The position numbers were made by a program, and so were the translations under genes. 64,000 nt of DNA from the NCBI RefSeq assembly GCF_964340395.1, contig NC_135562.1:501001-565000 (forward strand). The letters are read 5' to 3'. The notes beneath the pieces are model-generated. The model made no database searches and was not told the DNA's origin. It worked only from the letters and a program-made list of their open reading frames with translations. This document shows positions 49,101-60,167 of the stretch, one piece after another. The first letter of the stretch is position 1. Each line of letters opens with the position of its first letter. This DNA comes from Glandiceps talaboti. Its lineage: Eukaryota > Hemichordata > Enteropneusta > Spengelidae.

Positions 49101-49206
49101 CCAATCGTGCCATCTCAGTACTAAAGTTGTATGGGATGTGTCCCAATCGTGCCATCTCAGCACTAAAGTTGTATGGGATGTATCCCAATCGTGCCATCTC
49201 AGCACT
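46170..49206. repeat. Minisatellite, 42-bp unit, about 72 copies
   Basis: Unit CACTAAAGT(TGT/AAT)ATGGGATG followed by TATCCCAATCGTGCCATCTCAG. Spacing is exactly 42 bp throughout. Each unit contains TGGGAT-GT-ATCCCA, a perfect 6-bp stem. Two common dimorphisms (CAGCACT/CAGTACT and TTGTA/TAATA) and rare private changes (TGTGTCCC at 48720 and 49140; GTGACATC at 46629, 48478 and 49024) mark the units. Two minus-strand frames of more than 1000 codons stay open because 42 is a multiple of three and the unit has no stop in them. Confidence 0.98.
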
Positions 49207-49327
49207 CCAGCAATCATGCACACTAGCATACGTTCGTAATGGGATCGACTTGGTCCAGAATCGGGAATTAGTCACGACTGAGAAGAGATTTCGGCTTGCC
49301 AGAATCACCTACCCGAGTGATTGCTGG
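49207..49327. other. Segment bounded by a 10-bp inverted repeat at the array edge
   Basis: CCAGCAATCA (49207) and TGATTGCTGG (49318-49327) are perfect inverted copies, and the first begins exactly where the 42-bp array stops. No target duplication seen. Confidence 0.5.
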
Positions 49328-50225
49328 ATGATTTAATGATTTAATTCTCACTTTTTATATCATTCGAATACAACGGAGTTTACGTAAAGATTTAAAATGG
49401 AAAATCACGCCATACAATCTCATCATCTATAAAGTTGCTGACACTATTCTTTTGCCGATCATATCATTTTTTTGCTGACATCATGTTTGCTCAGAGTCGC
49501 AATCACTAGTCTATTTTGTGACCTACTATGATCTACAATGCCGAAATGTTAGAATTTGTTCCCATAATTGCGAAATACGATATTTAGGATCATAACACTT
49601 ATATATAGATGTACACATGATCTGTAGACAATAATGAATAAACCTATAATCAAAACAATATTTAATACTGATAATACGTTCTTGTATACCCACCAAAGGT
49701 TCTTGTTACTTACGAGTAACGTTCCGTCCGCTCAGGTTGCCGACAGACTTGGTCACGGTACAGAAGGTATTATTACTATGTTTTACCGATCTGATCAAGG
49801 TGATTAAGGATAACATTGAATATGTTCAAATAAAAAATCATTTGTGTTGCTAAACCATTGTATCAAAGTAAAGTTTGTTCCAAATATAAAATTGTAAAAC
49901 TTTACCCAACTAACAATTTACAATTTGTATTTAATACAACATGGAATATGGTTTACATTCATATACTGTTTCTGATAATTGATAATAAACTTTAGGTTCA
50001 CTAGTACTCACTACTCTTTTACACTTTTTTTATTGAGATTTTCATTTTATTTTGTAACATGTAATTGATTTCAATTATTAGATCTTCAAGACTTCTACTA
50101 ATTTGCGTTGAATGCAATCGTACTAGTTGTAAGTTGTAATACACACATTCGACGAACTTCGCCGAGTATAAATGTTATCAAAACAATCGTAACGCCGAGG
50201 CAGTCAATCTCAAATCACGTTGTAT
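49328..50225. other. Unique AT-rich DNA
   Basis: No feature recognised. Confidence 0.6.
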
Positions 50226-50412
50226 GAGGGCTCACACACTTTTACATGTATTTTTACAAATTGTATATGTCAGTGCATTGTAAGTGCTCACAAACTTTCA
50301 CATGTATTTTTTACAAATTGTATATGTCAGTGCATTGTAAGGGCTCACACACATTTACATGTATTTTTTTTCACAAATTGTATATGGCAGTGCATTGTAA
50401 GGGCTTATATAT
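50226..50412. repeat. Tandem repeat, 56-60-bp unit, three copies
   Basis: Units contain CACAAATTGTATATGTCAGT-type sequence and GCATTGTAAG(G/T)GCTCACA. Confidence 0.92.
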
Positions 50413-51023
50413 ACAACTTACACTATTTGTAGTTCGATATTCCTAACATTATAGTCACCGACAATGGGATTTTTTTATACAGAAAAAACATATTAACTCA
50501 GAATGTGATGAGTAAGATGTAATAGACGAATTGTCTATCAAAAATGTACAGTGTAACAATGTACAGATGTTATGTTATCTAATCCGTACCACACTCTAAC
50601 GCCATCAGATAAAAGTGTGAACTCTATAATATAATATAAAATACATAACTATTGATTCAGAAATAAATAGCCATGCATGATTGAGTACATGAGGAGAGAC
50701 GTGCGTTTTATATATGCCATGAAGGTCAAATTATGTATAACGAAATATGACTTTGTGATGACATTTATTCAACTACTATAACCTGTTAGATCAGAAGTCA
50801 TATCACGTTCGCCCGAAAACGTCTTTATCACTTTGAATAACTTTATTTCACGTGCGTTTTTTTAAAAGAAATAAGATGAAAATAATTTATTCATTACATA
50901 TTATTTACTTAAGACATATATTGCTGTAAAGTAATTTAGACGTATGTGTTGCACACGCACTACTAAAATTTCCAATTTATTGAAGGTGGCTGGTTATGAT
51001 AGGAGTAGTAGTTGTAACAACCG

Positions 51024-51027
<4 letters not shown>
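50413..51027. other. Unique AT-rich DNA
   Basis: No feature recognised. Confidence 0.6.
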
Positions 51028-51121
<94 letters not shown>

Positions 51122-51136
51122 CAGACTCTGAGATAA

Positions 51137-51175
<39 letters not shown>

Positions 51176-51228
51176 GTGAGTGAGTGAGTGAGTGAGTGAG
51201 TGAGTGAGTGAGTGAGTGATTGAGTGAG
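51028..51228. repeat. Compound microsatellite (GA)n, (ACAG)n, (GTGA)n
   Basis: About 86 bp of pure GA followed by a short G run, then ACAG and GTGA tracts. The GA part is a polypurine mirror repeat. Confidence 0.98.
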
Positions 51229-52144
51229 ACAGAGTGCGAGCAAAATCTGTATGTACGTCTACCTCTCAATCTATGTCTCTATCTCTGTTGCTCTGCCTCT
51301 GTCTATCTGCCCTTTCTCCTCTTCCTGTCTTCACACTTGTCGCCACAATTTACTACGATCCTAATAATTTAAAATTACAAATAATTATCATTTACTACAA
51401 AAATGATATAATGCGGGTTTTAAAAACGTTACTGTAACCTTTTCTTTCTTTCATGTCTTATCCATATCTGCATCTCCACATTTCCCTATTGTTCTATCCA
51501 GGTGGTTTCATGTTCATTACATTTTTACATCTCTTTGTCTCCATGCATTATGTCGACTTTCCGATCATACACTTACGAGAAAAGTACAAAATATAGACAT
51601 TTTCCACAGAAATAGAACGATTTTATTCCAAATCGTCTAAATTTTATACAATCATGTATCATATCGTATATTGATCATCTTCACGATGTCAGTAGACCCA
51701 TGGGAGGTGTACATGTTCCGGAGTTCTAACTACCTAATAATTTAGACGTACTACGCACTAAACAACTGTATACTTTCAACGGCAGTCTATAATACTTAGT
51801 TGAAACATAATTATTTTCATCAAGCGCCAAGCTCCCAAAAAGCTTTAATTTCATTGCGTTGCTATGACGCAAAACTCAAACCAAAAGTCATGATTTGTAG
51901 ATACCTTACTTTGATGACGTCAATCCCTCGTTGATCTGATCCGTCAATGTGATAAAAAATACATAACAAATCCAGTCTGTACATGTACATACTGAGTTCA
52001 CCTGTTGTGTCTCAGCGAATATAGAAGGGCGCATGCGTACTATCAGGTCGGCGTAATTTAATGACCAGAACATACTCAGTGTCTAGTACGTTATTTGAAT
52101 ACAACCCATTGCAAGGAATCGATAATGTGCCTCTACATGAGCAG
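51229..52144. other. Upstream region of the GPCR gene
   Basis: Unique sequence with a CT-rich patch at 51260-51330 and a full CRE (TGACGTCA) at 51915-51922, about 265 bp before the candidate start site. Confidence 0.5.
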
Positions 52145-52214
52145 TATATTTATCCAACTTGAGATTCATAACAGTTCTCACTATTACACAACCACTCACG
52201 GAAGCAGCTCGTAG
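52145..52214 (+). promoter_or_regulatory. Candidate TATA promoter and short first exon of the GPCR gene
   Basis: TATATTTAT at 52145-52153, an initiator-like TCTCACT with A at 52180 about 35 bp later, then CTCGTAG|GTAATG (GT at 52215). Together with the acceptor at 52430 this would give a 216-bp 5' intron. The alternatives are the more distant donors at 22457, 30192 and 39926. Confidence 0.35.
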
Positions 52215-52430
52215 GTAATGTTATTGCACAAACTTTTTAACGTCAAAAGAGCGATACGTTGATAATACTAGTAGTGGACTGGCTTGCACTGTTGCAGTCG
52301 CTACTCTAATAGTGTACTGCTGCTGTTAGCTTTATACAGCCATGGATCGCAATGTAGTGAAATGATACATCAATGGTGCAATTTACAGAAGTCGTCAGGC
52401 TGATGTGTTTTATCTTTCTTTTGTTTCTAG

Positions 52431-52471
52431 GTTTCATTTTCTGGAGCCTTTGATTTGACCTCAACGCAACC
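52431..52471 (+). other. 5' leader exon segment of the GPCR with strong acceptor
   Basis: TTTATCTTTCTTTTGTTTCTAG ends at 52430, one of the best acceptors in the window, so the transcript very probably has at least one upstream non-coding exon. TGA at 52451 is in frame upstream of the start codon. Confidence 0.65.
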
Positions 52472-53674
52472 ATGAATGACACCGGCGGTAATCCAGTTCT
52501 CGATAACAATGCATGTGTCATCTCTGCACGGGCACGGAACGTTGCCCCTATCTATGCCGTCTATGGTACAGATGTCGAACTCTACTCTTCACACGACATT
52601 CTCTTAACTCGTATCATCCCCGGTACGTTCACCTGTCCGTTTGGAATTATCTTAAACTGTCTTTTCCTTTTCGTTGTGTTCCGAGTCCGGTCAATGCGTA
52701 CTCTCACCAATATGTACCTATCTAACCAAGCCGTTGTCGACTGTACGTTATTAACAGCATATTACATTGTAGCAGTTGTCGAACCTATCACATCGGACAT
52801 AGTTCACGACAAAAGTGCATTTGGTGCTCCAGGTTGCCTCCTTATAAACATAATTCTTGACATTGGACTATTCGTCTCCGAATTCAACATTACATTGGTT
52901 ACGTTTGAGAGATATATGGCTATTTGTAAGCCCTTCAAAGCTGATCGAATAAGTTCAAAGTCAAGAACAGTCAAATCGATTGTTTTAACGTGGATCATCG
53001 GACTTATCTGTTCAAGCCCAATCGTCTATTTTTACACAGGTTGGTCAACTGTATGTGTACTGTGGGTAGGATCACCGAATGAAACTGCCCACTTACCGAC
53101 ATCCTACTCAACCTGCTGGAAAGGTATGACCAATGCTTGGCAAGGGGCTCTATATACGTTTAGCACATTACTTGCATTCATATGTGTTCTGGTGACAATT
53201 ATTGTATTGAATACATTGACAGTGCGAGAGTTACGCCGCGGGATAAAAAAGTACGCAACACACGAACGGGACTTGAAACAGCGACTTTACCAACAGCGGC
53301 AAATCGTGGCTATGTTGGCAGTGACGGCTGGTGTTTTTTTTGTTTGTCTTTTCCCGTACCACTTGGAGTTAATTTTTACCTTCTTCAACTCCTTCCCTGA
53401 TCAAGGTGACATCAAGCTGCCGAGCGCCTGGGGCGAGCTTACACGCTGGTTGCCAATGGTCAACTGTTCGGTTAATCCGATCATATATGGTATTCTTAAC
53501 AAACAATATAGACGGGCTTTTCTGAAGACCCTCTGTTGCTGCTGCAGGGGAAGTCGCAACAAGCAAGAATATAGCATGTCAAATCTGACCGTAACCTCAA
53601 CTGTCACAAAGAAGGAAGACTCTTCGTTCGTTGAAACTACGTATAAAATGGAAAATAACCACTCAGTGCTTTAA
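52472..53674 (+). CDS. Class A (rhodopsin-like) peptide-type G-protein-coupled receptor
   Basis: An intact 400-residue frame in one coding exon. The ATG at 52472 is the first after the in-frame TGA at 52451. Seven membrane segments fit about 47-70, 80-103, 121-146, 168-188, 224-248, 277-303 and 324-342. Class A landmarks are N62 (1.50), D90 (2.50), C122 and C215 for the extracellular disulfide, ERY 146-148 in place of DRY, CLFP 292-295 in place of CWxP, and NPIIY 335-339. CCCC at 355-358 is a likely palmitoylation site. N2 and N203 are extracellular glycosylation sequons. The tail is Ser/Thr-rich. The TM2 start RTLTNMYL and the ERYMAICKPFKA block are most like the neuropeptide receptors around TRH/neuromedin U/ghrelin receptors, but I cannot name a ligand. 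It acts at the plasma membrane through heterotrimeric G proteins. No sign of pseudogenisation. A lineage-specific orphan receptor is the safest reading. Confidence 0.95.
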   Translation: MNDTGGNPVLDNNACVISARARNVAPIYAVYGTDVELYSSHDILLTRIIPGTFTCPFGIILNCLFLFVVFRVRSMRTLTNMYLSNQAVVDCTLLTAYYIVAVVEPITSDIVHDKSAFGAPGCLLINIILDIGLFVSEFNITLVTFERYMAICKPFKADRISSKSRTVKSIVLTWIIGLICSSPIVYFYTGWSTVCVLWVGSPNETAHLPTSYSTCWKGMTNAWQGALYTFSTLLAFICVLVTIIVLNTLTVRELRRGIKKYATHERDLKQRLYQQRQIVAMLAVTAGVFFVCLFPYHLELIFTFFNSFPDQGDIKLPSAWGELTRWLPMVNCSVNPIIYGILNKQYRRAFLKTLCCCCRGSRNKQEYSMSNLTVTSTVTKKEDSSFVETTYKMENNHSVL

Positions 53675-54048
53675 TCATTAGGAACACACCTGAGCAACGT
53701 ATTTTCCGATTATGTTTACAGATGGGTGATTGAGTTTATAGTGGTTGCCGAGCAACAAAACACCGCGTATAACCACCCAACAACCATATATTTATATAGT
53801 ACTCAATTATAGAATGATGTCTAGCTCATTAGCATGTTACCTGTACCTATATGACACAGCTGATGGTATTTTGATAAATGTACCATCACCATCATAGTCC
53901 TTGACTTCTGAGTACGTGTCAACGGTTTCAACATGTGTAGTTCTCAAAGTGCGAGTGTAATCATTTATTGTAGTGTTTGTTTAGGGATTTACTCAGCTTA
54001 GTTTTAATCTTTGAAGCAAACGTATAAAGTCATGTTACCAGGATAGCT
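53675..54048 (+). other. GPCR 3' flank / probable 3'UTR
   Basis: Unique sequence with no AATAAA. The first candidate signal is at 54742-54747, beyond the next minisatellite. Confidence 0.5.
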
Positions 54049-54380
54049 AGGCGTGACGTTATGTGCATGGGATAACAGTTTGACGTTATGTGCATGGGAT
54101 AGGTGGATACAGTTTGACGTTACGTGCATGGGATAGGTGGATACAGTTTGACGTTATGTGCATGGGATAGGTGGATACAGTTTGACGTTACGTGCATGGG
54201 ATAGGTGGATACAGTTTGACGTTACGTGCATGGGATAGGTGGATACAGTTTGACGTTACGTGCATGGGACAGGTGGATACAGTTTGACGTTAAGTGCATG
54301 GGATAGGTGGATACAGTTTGACGTTACGTGCATGGGATAGGTGGATACAGTTTGACGTTACGTACATAGGTGGATAGTTT
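54049..54380. repeat. Minisatellite, 34-bp unit, about 9 copies
   Basis: Unit contains GTTTGACGTTACGTGCATGG and GATAGGTGGATACA. It lies about 375 bp after the GPCR stop and may be transcribed in the 3'UTR. Confidence 0.95.
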
Positions 54381-54775
54381 GCACGACCAAGTTACGCGAT
54401 TATTCTGCCAGACATAACAACAATATCATAGTAGATTAAACAAATATATACGTAGTGAAATATTAACTTACTTAGTGATTATATAATTATTTCCATATAG
54501 ATTCAAATGAAAAACAACAACAAAGAAATACCAAATAGCGTACAGTAAAGAAAACCGTGTCAGATATCTTTGTGTGTTACATTTGATAATATGATATCAG
54601 ATAGGCTTAAGTTACAGGTGTTTGTGACAAACTAAACATGTCATGAACGTATATTGATATATTGATATTAACGATAATTATTTGGCTTGATGACATAATC
54701 TTTCAGAAAAGGGAAATTATGATCATAGTTGATTTCTTAAGAATAAATCGTTGGTATAGGTGTTCTACTCTTACA
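54381..54775. other. Unique DNA with a possible poly(A) signal
   Basis: AATAAA at 54742-54747 is about 1.07 kb after the GPCR stop codon, a possible but unproven polyadenylation signal. Confidence 0.35.
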
Positions 54776-55296
54776 TTGTACGTTGGTGATGTGATGTGTA
54801 TGGTGATGTGATGTGATATGTATGTGATCTATATGGCAGTGTGATGTGTATGGCGATGTGATGTATGACAGTGTGATATGTATGGTGATGCGATGTGTAT
54901 GGTGATATAATGTCTATGGCGGTGTCACATGTATGGCAGTGTGATGTGTGTGGTGGTGTAATAAAAAAATGTGTATGACAGTATGATGTGTATGACGCTG
55001 TGACATGTATATCAGTGTGATATGGCGGTGTGACATATATGGTAGTATGATATGTATGGCAGTCTGGTGTGTATGGTGGTGTGATGTGTATGGTGGTGTG
55101 ACTTGAATGGCGACGTGATGTGTATGGCATTGTGTGATATATATGCCAGAGTGCCAAGTATGGATCGTACGGTGTGTATATGGCAGTGTGGTATGCATGT
55201 TGCTTTGAGGTGTGTGACAGTGTGACATGTATGGCAATGTGATGGCAATGTGATGTATATGGCAGCGTCATGTGCATGGTGGTGTGATGTGTAGTG
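54776..55296. repeat. Degenerate GTGATGTGTATGG-type repeat
   Basis: Short irregular units (ATGTGTATGGTGATGTGA and the like) with many substitutions, strongly G/T-rich on the + strand. The overlapping minus-strand frames rich in His/Thr are artefacts. Confidence 0.9.
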
Positions 55297-55471
55297 CTGT
55301 ATTTTTTCTAAACATTGTACTGTAATGTATTGGCGGGAACAACTAAACGATGTAGGGAGGGAGTAAAGGAGGAGGGGAATGAGGAAGCACCAATGAAGAG
55401 GGGGGGGGGTGAGTTTAATAGAACGAATGAGTTGATGGTTGTGTATTATGATCGAGTATTTCTGATTAGGA
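55297..55471. other. Unique DNA
   Basis: Purine-rich spacer with a run of nine G at about 55400. No feature recognised. Confidence 0.6.
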
Positions 55472-55634
55472 ATGTATGTATGTATGTATGTATGTGTACG
55501 TATGTATGTGTGCGTGCGTGCGTATGTATGTATGTATGTATGTATGTATGTATGTATGTATGTATGTATGTATGTATATGTGTGTGCGTGTATGTATGTA
55601 TGTATGTATGTATGTATGTATGTATGTATGTATG

Positions 55635-55673
<39 letters not shown>

Positions 55674-55674
55674 A
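55472..55674. repeat. Compound microsatellite (GTAT)n, (GT)n
   Basis: GTAT tracts interrupted by GTGC and GTAC units, ending in (GT)n. Confidence 0.98.
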
Positions 55675-57906
55675 GGGTGTGATAAATGTTGGGTTTGTAT
55701 GAGTGAAACGTTCTGAATTTGCTAATTCAGTGTTAGTAATTGGTGAAAAGTATTTCTGACTAAAAGGACTAGTGCGTGAAGGAGTTAACATAAGTATTTA
55801 ATTTGTATTGCGACACTCACTGAGTGTTTAAAATGGACAGTAATTACAACAAATCACTGCTCCATGTCTGAACCATTCAATCTTCAACAAGTCTCGTTAA
55901 GCTAGGACTTTATGTAATTACTCACTTTTATCCGAATACTTGCTACTCAACGAACTTCATTCAGCACCATCCACGTCCTGACCCCGTGACCCCGCCACTA
56001 TACCAATTTACGTCACAGCAATCTATCAGTAACATAACACTTTAATACTTTTCACCTACTATCAATTACCCCCTTTACCTGATTCAATATACCATGCCGA
56101 CATTTGTATAGGGATGCCATTACGCTATGACGTGTCGTGTATGTATGAGGGCCATGGCTTTATTTAATTTACTAGCTAACGTTATTCACAGTCATAACTT
56201 AGTTCTGATGTGTTGAACTAGTGAAGAATACAAGTTCACCTTGTAACAAGTTCACCTTGTAACAATACATGAGATTGAGAGTGTTGTTGCCTAATAATCT
56301 AGGATTACTAGTCTTTGTAAATACTTACCCATTCTCCAACAATTCAAAGTCACGGTTCATTTATGTTGATTTTAATGCTAATCTGAGTTAGACCTCTGAC
56401 ACATTGTTATCATACAAAAACATATACCCTTTAATATTTTTAAAAGTATAGCGTCAATTCATTTTTATTGACTTTTTCATAGACACCTTTCTGTGTTTGT
56501 ATTATGTTGTATTTTAGTATATATTTTTCGACTGGTCATTAGATCAATGGACACGTTTTACATGGCTTTGCAAATATTATAGTGTTTGTTATCATAGTAT
56601 TATATTTCATGCATCAACTTAATACATATGTATATATATATATATTCATATTATTCATAGTTAGAACACATACATATAATATTTGTAAAATAATACCTTT
56701 GTATGTGTCAGGAAGTTTTGAACTGAGGTCTAATAAATTATGATATAACTGCAGACATATTTAGGTATATATAAACCAATGTAATGTTATTGTCTGTGAA
56801 GACTTTTATTTTGATATTCTGTTAGAATTGAGTATCATTTAATAACTCGTATAGTATTTACTATGTCAACGTTGACAATTTCAATCACATTTTGTGGCGT
56901 TCTGTACTCATTAGTTTTTAATTACATTTTGGGTCAATAAATGTTCAGTGTTCAAAAACAAATTTTGTTTCGTTAGTTTAATTGATAATAAACGGGAAAG
57001 GCACAGTTGGAGTTGATATCAGATGTTGTGACGTTTTCTGTCTATGCTTTACAGTTTGTCATTGATTTGTATGACTCTATGAATTCGTACGGTTTCCGAA
57101 GTTGTCTTATTTTATCCAGAGTAAATTATTGATTTGCCAACAACAATGTATTTAATACAACGATATGCCATATATTGTATAAGTGTGTATGATAAGCGTT
57201 GATCACGACTCGGTGCTCTTGTGACGTCACAATGGTCGAATTCTTAGAGGAACTGGTTAATAGATGTTCAAACCCCCTCCCCCACCATTCATTACTGTTT
57301 GGCTAAAGCTATCCATGTGAATGGGTACCTGGTAGGATGTGATTGTTATGTGAAGGATTCAATCATTTGTGCAATGTGGAATTATGGATTGTAAGTTCCG
57401 CAAGGAGTTGAGGGAGTATATTTGGATGCACCATTACAGGTCTATGCCAGGACCATATTTTCCTGCTGGTTTTTAACTGTGAAATTGCTTATATCAGCAA
57501 AAATTCTATAGCACTTTTAGTCTAATAGAATGTCTTAGCAGGTTCCTGTGTCACGTGACATACATTTTATCACGTCTGTATTGAACTCCAACATTTAGCT
57601 TCAAATTGAATATTTTGTCATACATGACGAATTTACACTAACAATTTACGAAATACTGAGATAACATCTGTTCACCATACGATGTTATTACATTGGATAC
57701 TAACTAATAATTTTCTATAGAAACGTAAGTCATGGTATGTTTTATACGATTGACAATATACTAAGCACGCAAACAGACAGGGGGCTACTTTTGAACAAAA
57801 TAATGACTGTGTATCTATACACATGCTTAGTTATTAGTGATTCTCTCCTATCACTTCGTTCCGAGTTAACTTGCCTTTGCCCCGTAACATTAGAGATACA
57901 CGCACA
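55675..57906. other. Unique AT-rich DNA, no recognised gene
   Basis: Motifs only: TTACGTCA at 56008-56015, TGACGTCA at 57222-57229, GTCACGTGAC at 57550-57559. A TA-rich stretch lies at about 56620-56650. Confidence 0.55.
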
Positions 57907-57908
57907 TG

Positions 57909-57980
<72 letters not shown>
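57907..57980. repeat. (CA)n microsatellite
   Basis: About 35 pure CA units. Confidence 0.99.
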
Positions 57981-57982
<2 letters not shown>

Positions 57983-58829
57983 CTATATCAAACTGACATG
58001 GTTGAAGCAACACATGTACGTGATGTAATTGTTGTTTAGAATTCTAGTGTTATTCAGGGGTCGCTTTTAATGTTATATCGACCGACAAGTGGGATAATTA
58101 ATGGCAGGGGAAAAACAGAAAGTATTTTGTATTTCTTTTTAATTCCTTCAATGCATGTCTCAAATTACTAAAGAATTTAATTCAGTGGCACGCACAAAAC
58201 TTAGATACAGTACACTATTGTTATCAGACACGGTCTCTTTAATTTTCATACAATATACTTATTGAAAAAAAGAACAACATTCTACAGATAACAGAGGCCC
58301 CAGGCTCTCCATGGCTGGCCTAAAGCTTTGCTCTGTGTTTTGATTGTACCGACAGCTACACAATGCACTTTGTTTTACCAAAATATTTTCGCTTGGAAGT
58401 TACAGCACTACAAAAACAACAACAGCTTGAACTGTTTGCCGGAGCTGAAATAAATTTGAATCTAGCAGACGACATCAAATAATATATGGCATACCAGTAT
58501 AAATATTCAACGTGACGTCATTTCCGAAACTGAATGAACTCCCCCCCCCCTCCCATCCCTCGCCTTCCCTACTACTTGCTTGTCTGCTCTCTCACTATAT
58601 ATGTGCATTGAGTTTTAGTTTAGGGTTGTGTATTACTAATTTGAGGTTATCGGCCCATACGTACAGTTTATTTACTGAAGATGTTACAAGCAGGTAAATC
58701 CACTGAATACTAAAAAGAAATAATGAATTTTACAAGTGTCTGTTGAGATAAATGTGTAGTTTCATTGCTTGGTAAATAGATGTTGGACTGTGCCAAAGAA
58801 AACAAGTCAAAGATTTTTTGTTGAGAGGG
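57981..58829. other. Unique DNA
   Basis: TGACGTCA at 58513-58520 and a C10 run at about 58541. No gene recognised. Confidence 0.55.
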
Positions 58830-59398
58830 AGGATCGAAGTAACATGTATTACAACAGAAACAGGGTTGTCTTAGCGTTTCAGTCATAGGATCGAAGTAAT
58901 ATGTATTACAACAGAAACATGGTTGTCTTAGCGTTTCAGTCATAGGATCGAAGTAATATGTATTACAACAGAAACAGGGTTGTCTTAGCGTTTCAGTCAT
59001 AGGATCGAAGTAATATGTATTACAACAGAAACAGGGTTGTCTTAGCGTTTCAGTCATAGGATCGAAGTAACATGTATTACAACAGAAACAGGGTTGGCTT
59101 AGCGTTTCAGTCATAGGATCGAAGTAACATGTATTACAACAGAAACAGGGTTGTCTTAGCGTTTCAGTCATAGGATCGAAGTAATATGTATTACAACAGA
59201 AACAGGGATGTCTTAGCATTTCAGTCGTAGGATCGAAGTAATATGTATTACAACAGAAACAGGGTTGTCTTAGAGTTTCAGTCATATGATCGAAGTAATA
59301 TGTTTTACAACAGAAACAGGGTTGTCTTAGCGTTTCAGTCACAGGATCGAAGTTATAAAACAACAGAAACAGGGTTGTCTTAGCGTTTCAGTCACAGG
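58830..59398. repeat. Minisatellite, 57-bp unit, 10 copies
   Basis: Unit AGGATCGAAGTAATATGTAT, TACAACAGAAACAGGGTTGT, CTTAGCGTTTCAGTCAT. As 57 is 19 codons, a minus-strand frame of 217 residues with CFCC motifs stays open; this is treated as an artefact. On the minus strand the first unit overlaps the stop of the candidate exon at 59383-59478. Confidence 0.95.
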
Positions 59399-59478
59399 AA
59401 CGATGTTTGTTTAAGATAGACACGTCTGAACTTCGAACAATATCAGAGACACCACACTCAACAGGATCCTTTACCTAG
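59383..59478 (-). CDS. Candidate terminal exon, unrecognised gene
   Basis: On the minus strand GCTTTTTAATGTGACTAG precedes an open frame KDPVECGVSDIVRSSDVSIL followed by NKHRSCD and TGA, about 28 residues. The composition looks protein-like. The stop codon lies inside the first 57-bp repeat unit. It could belong with the candidates at 60168-60412 and 60649-60905, but phases could not be joined convincingly. Confidence 0.2.
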
Positions 59479-60167
59479 TCACATTAAAAAGCTAAGTAGC
59501 ATCGTAAAGAAATACACAATGGACTGGATGATTTCAATGGTTTCAATCCAACTGATAAACAACATAATTACAGTTTGTCTACTTGTACATCCCCACTATA
59601 CAAGGCACCTATAGAATTGTTTATTTTGCATTTGAAGTTGTCTGAGTGTGTGTCAAAAATGTCTTGTCTCATAAGTGAAAAGCCAAAGCAACCCCGTTCC
59701 TGTTGTATTTCTTTTAAGGAACATTAATATTGTTCCTGTTACAATTTTAAAAATCTATAAAACATACATATATGGGTAGCAGGGCGAATGCATTCTAGTG
59801 TTGGTGGCTAGCTTTCAACAACTTGGCTAATTACTGATTCATTTGTAAACTTGAAATAATATTAATAATAATAATAATAATTTATTTTTCCACTAGATTA
59901 AACAATTATGCAACTGAAACTATACAATAACTTATGAACATGCATTTGATCAGAAGTGGAAAGGACAAAACTCGTTGCCAAAAACATATAGACAGTATTA
60001 TTGTACAAATTTACAGCACGAAAAACTTGCAATGACCATGATACAGAGCTTATAATGTGTGATGATGAATAGTATTAAAATGTTAATAAAAAGATGGAAT
60101 CTATTAATGGCTTAAGAAGTAGACTTGAAGTCTGTTTTAAATTGTGTCCGACAACAGGTATATCTTA
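59479..60167. other. AT-rich DNA with (AAT)n patch
   Basis: (AAT)n at about 59859-59882. No other feature recognised. Confidence 0.55.

Noticed and set aside
46146-49308. Two minus-strand open frames of 1027 and 1052 codons with 14-residue repeats; the longer has an Arg-rich, acid-free N-terminus that looks like a mitochondrial presequence.
   Set aside because: The 42-bp unit is a multiple of three without stops in these frames, so openness is automatic. The longer frame starts at GTG directly after a TAG, with no ATG or convincing acceptor, and base variants are not biased to synonymous sites.
58710-59363. A 217-codon minus-strand frame with repeated CFCC, resembling a metal-binding repeat protein.
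   Set aside because: 57-bp repeat read in register; no unique N-terminal domain, and the frame differs from that of the nearby candidate exon.
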